The notes below the pieces were generated by a model that was given only the letters and a program-made list of their open reading frames with translations, did not search any database and had not been told where the DNA came from. Source: Micromonosporaceae bacterium (GTDB lineage: Bacteria > Actinomycetota > Actinomycetes > Mycobacteriales > Micromonosporaceae). Taken from it: 9,365 nucleotides of DNA. The stretch lies in the NCBI GenBank assembly GCA_019690055.1, contig JADGGF010000145.1:1-9365 (forward strand). The letters are read 5' to 3'. Both the position numbers and the translations under genes were made by a program. How positions within the stretch are numbered: the stretch's first letter is position 1; each line of letters starts with the position of its first letter. Of this stretch, positions 5,327-9,365 are shown in pieces.

Positions 5327-6229
5327 TCAGGACTGGTGCACGACGTGCCGCAGCGGCTGGCCGGAGGCGTACCGGGTGAGCTGCTCGACGATGAGCCGCT
5401 TGGCCCGCGGCTCGAAGGCGCTGCTGTTGCCACCCACGTGCGGGCTCAGCAGCAGCCCGGGCGCTGTCCACAGTGGATGGTCCGGCGGTGGTGGTTCGGG
5501 GTCCGTGACGTCGAGGGCGGCGCGCAGGCGGCCGGAGCGAAGCTCGGCGAGCAGCGCGTCGGTGTCGACCACCTGCCCACGGGCGACGTTGACCAGCAGG
5601 GCGTGGTCCCGCATCCGGGCCAGGAACGCCGCGTCGACCAGGCCGCGGGTTCGTTCGGTCAACGGCGTGCAGAGCACCACCACGTCGGCGCGCGGCAGCA
5701 GGTCCGGCAGCTCGTCCACCCCGTGTACGCCTTCCCGGGGCCGGCTCGCCACCCGGAGCACCGTCGTCTCGAAGCCGGACAGGCGGCGTTCGACCGCGGC
5801 GCCGATCCCGCCGTAGCCCACGATCAGGACGGTCCGGTCGGCGAGCGAGTCGTGGCGGGCATGCCGCCACTCGCGACGGTCCTGACCGCGGACGAAGTCC
5901 GGGATGCCGCGCAGCGCCGCGAGGATGAGCGTCACCGCGAGCTCGGCCGTACTGGTGTCGTGGACGCCCGCGGCGTTGCAGAGCGTCACGCCGGCCGGCA
6001 GATGGGGCAGGACGTGCTCGTACCCGGCGGTCAGGGCCTGCGCGACGCGCAGTCGGGGCATGTCGCGCATCAGGTGCAGCGGCGCCCGCGCGAACGTGTA
6101 CGGGAGCACGTAGAACTCGACCTCGTCGAGGCTGGCCGGCGGTTCCGCCTCGCCGTCGTAGACGTCGACCGCGACGGTGTCCGGCAGCCGTTTCGCCACG
6201 TCCTCGTACGGCACCCAGGCCCGCACCAC
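5327..6229 (-). CDS. D-isomer-specific 2-hydroxyacid dehydrogenase (glyoxylate/hydroxypyruvate reductase-like)
   Basis: A 300-residue NAD(P)-dependent dehydrogenase that interconverts a 2-oxoacid and a D-2-hydroxyacid. The split substrate domain (about 1-95 and 275-300) surrounds a Rossmann domain with the dinucleotide loop VGYGGIG (137-143). The catalytic triad is intact: R217 in NVARG, E245 in DPEPP and H264 in SPHVGG. The second beta strand ends VASRP, with Arg rather than Asp at the cofactor ribose position. This is typical of NADPH-using hydroxypyruvate/glyoxylate reductases and suggests, but does not prove, NADPH use. GGGAGGG at 6234-6240 supports a start at the GTG at 6229 or the adjacent GTG at 6226. 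TAGACT upstream is a likely -10, with a palindrome over the transcription start. It is probably monocistronic. Confidence 0.9.
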   Translation of the reverse strand: MVRAWVPYEDVAKRLPDTVAVDVYDGEAEPPASLDEVEFYVLPYTFARAPLHLMRDMPRLRVAQALTAGYEHVLPHLPAGVTLCNAAGVHDTSTAELAVTLILAALRGIPDFVRGQDRREWRHARHDSLADRTVLIVGYGGIGAAVERRLSGFETTVLRVASRPREGVHGVDELPDLLPRADVVVLCTPLTERTRGLVDAAFLARMRDHALLVNVARGQVVDTDALLAELRSGRLRAALDVTDPEPPPPDHPLWTAPGLLLSPHVGGNSSAFEPRAKRLIVEQLTRYASGQPLRHVVHQS

Positions 6230-6233
6230 AGCG

Positions 6234-6240
6234 CCCTCCC
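6234..6240 (-). promoter_or_regulatory. Ribosome binding site GGGAGGG
   Basis: A Shine-Dalgarno on the minus strand, 4 nt before the GTG at 6229 and 7 nt before the GTG at 6226. The second spacing is nearer the optimum, so the protein may be 299 residues. Confidence 0.7.
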
Positions 6241-6245
6241 GGTCT

Positions 6246-6259
6246 CTCGGCGAGCCGAG
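6246..6259. promoter_or_regulatory. Candidate operator CTCGGC-GA-GCCGAG
   Basis: A perfect 6-bp inverted repeat with a 2-bp centre, lying between the likely -10 (6258-6263) and the ribosome site, across the predicted transcription start of the dehydrogenase. It could be an operator or a small 5' leader hairpin. Confidence 0.35.
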
Positions 6260-6263
6260 TCTA
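6258..6263 (-). promoter_or_regulatory. -10 element TAGACT of the hydroxyacid dehydrogenase
   Basis: TAGACT on the minus strand predicts a start near 6251, about 22 nt before the GTG and upstream of the Shine-Dalgarno. No clear -35 is seen. Confidence 0.4.
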
Positions 6264-6350
6264 GATCGGGTTCGGGGCCGTCGATCAGTCGGACCGGTGG
6301 GCCATGGCAGGGTGGTCGGGGACCGCTGGACGCCGGCGCACCATGCCCAG

Positions 6351-6373
6351 CCGGCCCGGGCCGTCGTGGCCGG
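6351..6373 (-). terminator. Possible terminator after the GH25 gene
   Basis: CCGGCC (6351-6356) pairs with GGCCGG (6368-6373) around an 11-nt loop, 16 nt past the GH25 stop. It overlaps a 12-bp perfect palindrome at 6352-6363. No T-run is present. Confidence 0.35.
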
Positions 6374-6389
6374 GGCGGGTCGGATCGGG

Positions 6390-8123
6390 TCAGCCGAGGA
6401 CCGCCGTCCCGGCGGGGAACTGGCCCGCGTGCCAGCGGATGGGCGCGGCGAACCGCGATCCCGTCGAGAGCATCACCCACGTATCGGCGTCGTTGACGGC
6501 GACGAGGTCCGCCCGACCGTCGCCGTTGACGTCGCCGATGAGGTTCACCAGCGTGCCGTCGAAGAAGACCGTCGACCATGTGGTCGGGGCGCTGAAGGAC
6601 GACCCGGTGGAGAGCATGACGCGGGTGCGGTTGCTGTCCTGGGCGATGAGGTCGGCCCGGCCGTCGCCGTTGACGTCGTCGGCGTGGGTCGCGACCTCGC
6701 CGCGGAACGACTGCTCGTGCCACGGCGATGGCTTCTCGAAGGCGGTTCCGGTGGAGCGCATCACCCAGGCTTCGTTGTGGTTGACCGCGATGAGGTCGTC
6801 GCGGCCGTCGCCGTCGACGTCGCCGATGAGATCGGCCACCACGCCATCGAAGAATATCTCTGACCAGGTTGCCGGGTCGGCGAAGGACGAGCCCGTGGAG
6901 AGCATGACCCGGGTGCGGTTGCTGTCCTGGGCGATGAGGTCGTCACGGCCGTCGCCGTTCACGTCGCCGATGAGGTGGGCCGCCGAGCCGCGGAAGGCGG
7001 CCGTCGACCAGACCTCGCTCGCCCGGAACGCGGTGCCGGTGGAGAGCATCACGCTCGTTCGCTTGCCGTCCAGCGCCACCAGGTCGGCGCGCCCGTCGCC
7101 GTTGACGTCCCCGGCCAGGGTCGCCGCCGGTCCGCGGGCGACCGCGCGGGACCACGGGGCGGGGTCGGTGAAGGCACCGGCGGCCAGCTGGACCGACGCG
7201 CCGTCCTTGCCCAGCCCCACGAGGTCGGCGCGGCCGTCGCCGTCGGCGTCCCCGGCGAGCACGATCGCCGAGTCGGCGACGTCCGTCGTCGACCAGGTGG
7301 TCGGCGGGGCGAAGCCGGTCCCGGTGGAGAGCATGACCCGAGCCCCCGTGTCGTCCTGGGCGATGAGGTCGGCGCGGCCGTCGCCGTTCACGTCGGCCAC
7401 CAGGTCGGCCACGGACCCGTTCATCCCGGTCTGCGCCCACGTGGTCGGGGCGGCGAACCCGGTGCCGGTGGAGAGCAGAACCCGGACGCGACCGCCGTCC
7501 ACCCCGATGAGGTCGGCCCGGCCGTCGCCGTTGACGTCTCCGGCCAGGTTGGCGACCGTGCCGAAGAAGAACGCGTCGGACCAGACCGCGGGGTCGGCGA
7601 AGGCCTGGCCGGTCGACAGCATCACGCGAACCTGGTTGCCGTCCACCCCGATGAGGTCGTCCCGGCCGTCGCCGTTGACATCGCCCACCAGGTCGGCCAT
7701 ACGTCCATCGAAAGCTGTCTGCGACCACGAGGTCGGGGCGGCGAATGTCGACCGATCCGCCAGCAGCACGCTGATCCCCGCGCCGTCGATCGCGATGAGG
7801 TCGGCGCGATCGTCGCCGTTCACGTCGCCGGCCAGCGTGGCCACGGTGGCGGTGACGGTGGCCGACGACCAGGTGGTGGGGGCGCCGAAGGCCCGGCCGC
7901 TGGAGACCATGACCCGGGTGCGGCCGGCGTCCCGGGCGATCAGGTCGGCGCGCCCGTCGCCGGTGACGTCGGCGAGCAGCGTGGCCGCCGAACCGGTGAC
8001 GGCCCCCTCACGCCAGGTCGTCGGGTCGGCGAAGGCCCCGGCCGACAGCAGGACCTGGGCCGTGCCGTCGTCGCTGGTGGTGATGAGGTCGGAGCGTCCG
8101 TCGCCGTTGACGTCGGCGTAGCC
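6390..8123 (-). repeat. Twelve tandem 144-bp repeats encoding FG-GAP/VCBS units
   Basis: The units begin at residues 297, 346, 394, 442, 490, 538, 586, 633, 681, 729, 777 and 825. Most are exactly 48 residues; the seventh is 47. Every unit has the D-x-x-G-D-x-R-x-D-L loop. In the third it reads NGDDR and in the second TGDGR. Units 9/11 and 10/12 are more alike than neighbours, indicating a two-unit duplication. Confidence 0.9.
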
Positions 8124-9011
8124 CGGTGCCGCCACGGCGGAAAGCGGCCGGCCGGAGGCGAGCGCGGCGAGCTCCTCCAGGGTTCCGTTGAAGACGTCGA
8201 AGTCGTAGCCGCCGCCCCGGCCGCAGTCGGGAATGTCGTACTGCCAGAACATCCAGCGCTTACCCCAACCAGGCATGGTGGGCGGGGCGTCGGAGCAGCT
8301 CGATATGTCCAGCGGGTACTCCCGGAAGTCGCTGCTCTCGTTGGTGCACGGGTTCCACCAGTTGGCGTTGGTGTAGATCATCGGTTTGACCCCGATGATT
8401 CCCTCCAGCGTGGTCAGGAATGTGTCGATGTAGGTCCGCATCTGCTTGGGGGACAGCCCGTAGCACTTGTCCGCCTCGAAGTAGGGCCATTCCAGGTCCA
8501 GGAAGGGCGGCAGGGTCAGGCCGTCCGTGGCCCACTGCATGTGCCGGGCGAAGTAGCGGGCCTCCTCCGCCGGCTTGCCGAGGTCGGGACGGGCGAAGTG
8601 GTACGCCCCGACGTAGAGCCCGGCCTGCTTCGCCGCCGCGTAGTCACGGGCAAAGTATGGATTGACGTATTCAGTACCCTCGGTTGCCTTGATGAAGGCG
8701 AATTCGTCGCCCGCCGCCCGGCGGGCGCGCCAGTCCGGCGGGCGGCCGTTCGTGTGATCGTGGCTGGACACGTCGATGCCGTTGATGTCATAGCCGGGGG
8801 GCGGTGGCGCGGTCGTCACAGTCTGGGCGGCCAGCCGCAGCTCGGTCGGCATCCCGGCCCCGGGGTAGCCGTTGTTGTCATCGGTGGGGCGGTGGCCTGA
8901 CGTCGCCAGGCTCACGGTCGCGTAGGCCACGGCCGCCGCGAAGACCGCGACGATCGTGCTGCCCACGGCGACCCGGGACGGACTGAACTTGCTGATAACT
9001 CGGTCACCCAC
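6390..9011 (-). CDS. Exported GH25 muramidase with twelve FG-GAP/VCBS repeats
   Basis: An 873-residue protein. K8 and R13 precede a hydrophobic segment (14-37), a signal peptide or N-terminal anchor. A proline-rich linker (about 60-73) leads to a GH25 lysozyme domain (about 75-285) with GIDVSS (D80), FAFIKATEG, VGAYHF, the catalytic LDLEW (D172, E174), MIYTN, WQYD and DFDVFNG. GH25 enzymes cut the MurNAc-GlcNAc bond of peptidoglycan. C183, C222, C239 and C263 could form two disulfides, in keeping with export. Residues 297-873 are twelve repeats of about 48 residues with consensus DVNGDGRADLIA, then VMLSTG, F, P-x-x-W; the DxNxDG loop binds calcium in such families. They probably form one or two beta-propellers for glycan or surface binding. 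The GTG start at 9011 has TAGTCT 6 nt upstream and no Shine-Dalgarno. It could be for wall remodelling, spore germination or attack on competitors. Confidence 0.92.
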   Translation of the reverse strand: MGDRVISKFSPSRVAVGSTIVAVFAAAVAYATVSLATSGHRPTDDNNGYPGAGMPTELRLAAQTVTTAPPPPGYDINGIDVSSHDHTNGRPPDWRARRAAGDEFAFIKATEGTEYVNPYFARDYAAAKQAGLYVGAYHFARPDLGKPAEEARYFARHMQWATDGLTLPPFLDLEWPYFEADKCYGLSPKQMRTYIDTFLTTLEGIIGVKPMIYTNANWWNPCTNESSDFREYPLDISSCSDAPPTMPGWGKRWMFWQYDIPDCGRGGGYDFDVFNGTLEELAALASGRPLSAVAAPGYADVNGDGRSDLITTSDDGTAQVLLSAGAFADPTTWREGAVTGSAATLLADVTGDGRADLIARDAGRTRVMVSSGRAFGAPTTWSSATVTATVATLAGDVNGDDRADLIAIDGAGISVLLADRSTFAAPTSWSQTAFDGRMADLVGDVNGDGRDDLIGVDGNQVRVMLSTGQAFADPAVWSDAFFFGTVANLAGDVNGDGRADLIGVDGGRVRVLLSTGTGFAAPTTWAQTGMNGSVADLVADVNGDGRADLIAQDDTGARVMLSTGTGFAPPTTWSTTDVADSAIVLAGDADGDGRADLVGLGKDGASVQLAAGAFTDPAPWSRAVARGPAATLAGDVNGDGRADLVALDGKRTSVMLSTGTAFRASEVWSTAAFRGSAAHLIGDVNGDGRDDLIAQDSNRTRVMLSTGSSFADPATWSEIFFDGVVADLIGDVDGDGRDDLIAVNHNEAWVMRSTGTAFEKPSPWHEQSFRGEVATHADDVNGDGRADLIAQDSNRTRVMLSTGSSFSAPTTWSTVFFDGTLVNLIGDVNGDGRADLVAVNDADTWVMLSTGSRFAAPIRWHAGQFPAGTAVLG

Positions 9012-9017
9012 GGCCCG

Positions 9018-9023
9018 AGACTA
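9018..9023 (-). promoter_or_regulatory. -10 element TAGTCT, leaderless start of the GH25 gene
   Basis: TAGTCT on the minus strand ends 6 nt before the GTG at 9011, matching the spacing at the other genes that lack a ribosome site. No good -35 is present, so a longer transcript from further upstream remains possible. Confidence 0.35.
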
Positions 9024-9171
9024 ACCGCGACCACCAAAGGTGATGATCTTGAGGGAGTACGTGTACGGTCGCGCCCGAGGGGTGACATATCGGGCGGAAT
9101 GCTTACATCTTGCCCGGACGAGCGGTCCCGCCTGCCCGTCGGAGTCGGGGATGCGTCGCCGCTGCGTCGGG

Positions 9172-9196
9172 TATCGAACGGAAGGACCCGTCGATA
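9172..9196. repeat. Bulged 9-bp hairpin upstream of the GH25 gene
   Basis: TATCGA and CGG (9172-9181, with A9178 bulged) pair with CCG and TCGATA (9188-9196) around a 6-nt loop. An alternative pairing joins CGAACG (9175-9180) with CGTTCG (9198-9203). It may be a regulator site or an RNA structure. Confidence 0.4.
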
Positions 9197-9319
9197 TCGT
9201 TCGCTGGTTTGTCGCGGGCGGGGCCGGCAGCGCCGACCCCGGTCGGTGACGACAATGCAGACATTCGCGTGAATCGAGACCGCCGCCCGGGCGGAGGGGC
9301 AAGCTATTGCGTCATCTCG

Positions 9320-9332
9320 CGGTCACTGACCG
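9320..9332. promoter_or_regulatory. Palindrome CGGTCA-C-TGACCG
   Basis: A perfect 6-bp inverted repeat with a single central base, followed directly by two tandem copies of CCGTTGT (9330-9343). Near the right edge; it may be an operator for a gene outside the window. Confidence 0.3.
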
Positions 9333-9365
9333 TTGTCCGTTGTGAATGCGGGCGGGGTAGTGGGG

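Larger units (their letters stand above)
9012..9365. other. 354-bp region upstream of the GH25 gene, no convincing gene
   Basis: Short open frames on both strands (for example + from 9040 and - from 9302) lack high GC at third positions and lack known motifs. The region holds a 7-bp hairpin at 9072-9096 (CGCCCGA/TCGGGCG, 11-nt loop), a bulged 9-bp hairpin at 9172-9196, a 12-bp palindrome CCGCCCGGGCGG at 9283-9294, a CGGTCA-C-TGACCG palindrome at 9320-9332 and a tandem CCGTTGT pair at 9330-9343. It is probably regulatory sequence for the GH25 gene and for a gene beyond the right edge. It was checked for a c-di-AMP (ydaO-type) riboswitch, common before actinobacterial wall hydrolases; none was recognised. 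Confidence 0.45.

Noticed and set aside
6390..8123. CRISPR array or tandem non-coding repeat
   Set aside because: The regular 144-bp period is fully explained by twelve in-frame protein repeats with no spacers.
6975..8900. Long antisense open frame (641 residues) opposite the GH25 gene
   Set aside because: A shadow of a GC-rich repetitive gene: it mirrors the 144-bp repeats, is rich in Gly, Arg and Val, and has no ribosome site or family motif. The same holds for the frame at 6304-8121.
9040..9249. 69-residue plus-strand frame in the right-hand intergenic region
   Set aside because: Only a weak AAGG before the ATG at 9043, mixed third-position use unlike the real genes, and no recognisable motif. 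Kept as non-coding, though a small peptide cannot be fully excluded.
9012..9365. c-di-AMP (ydaO-type) riboswitch ahead of a wall hydrolase
   Set aside because: Expected by analogy, but I could not find its conserved core segments on the minus strand. A covariance search would settle it.

Overview
The window looks like chromosomal DNA of a high-GC actinobacterium. Third codon positions are almost all G or C, GTG starts are common, several genes seem to be translated without a leader, and TetR and MarR regulators are dense. The closest lineage by feel is Micromonosporaceae or a similar soil actinomycete, but this is inference and no marker gene is present to prove it.

Layout. (1) 2-742 (+): the 3' part of a YdjC/ChbG-type carbohydrate deacetylase whose start lies left of the window. 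(2) 743-831: a convergent gap with a GC-rich hairpin and a 46-bp imperfect palindrome. (3) 832-2019 (-) and 2147-3313 (+): a divergent pair, an Old Yellow Enzyme-type NADH:flavin oxidoreductase with a C-terminal Cys cluster and an acyl-CoA dehydrogenase, sharing a 127-bp promoter region with a candidate operator. (4) 3419-5284: a regulator cluster made of a TetR protein (-), a 289-bp non-coding stretch, and two divergent MarR-type proteins whose 92-bp gap carries three evenly spaced ACATG half-sites. (5) 5327-6229 (-): a D-2-hydroxyacid dehydrogenase, probably a glyoxylate/hydroxypyruvate reductase. (6) 6390-9011 (-): the most distinctive gene, an exported GH25 muramidase followed by twelve calcium-loop (FG-GAP/VCBS) repeats. 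(7) 9012-9365: an upstream region with hairpins and palindromes but no convincing gene.

How the genes may work together. The flavin oxidoreductase and acyl-CoA dehydrogenase probably share a catabolic task on an acyl-CoA or enone substrate, and the TetR gene next door is a natural candidate regulator. However, its own putative operator motif is not repeated at their promoter. The two MarR genes most likely cross- or autoregulate through the shared ACATG array. The GH25 protein appears to be a stand-alone cell-wall or secreted hydrolase. No phage, IS, CRISPR, tRNA or rRNA feature was seen.

A consistent signal across the window is that every gene lacking a Shine-Dalgarno sequence has a TANNNT -10 hexamer ending 6 or 7 nt before its start codon. 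This supports the chosen starts and suggests leaderless mRNAs.
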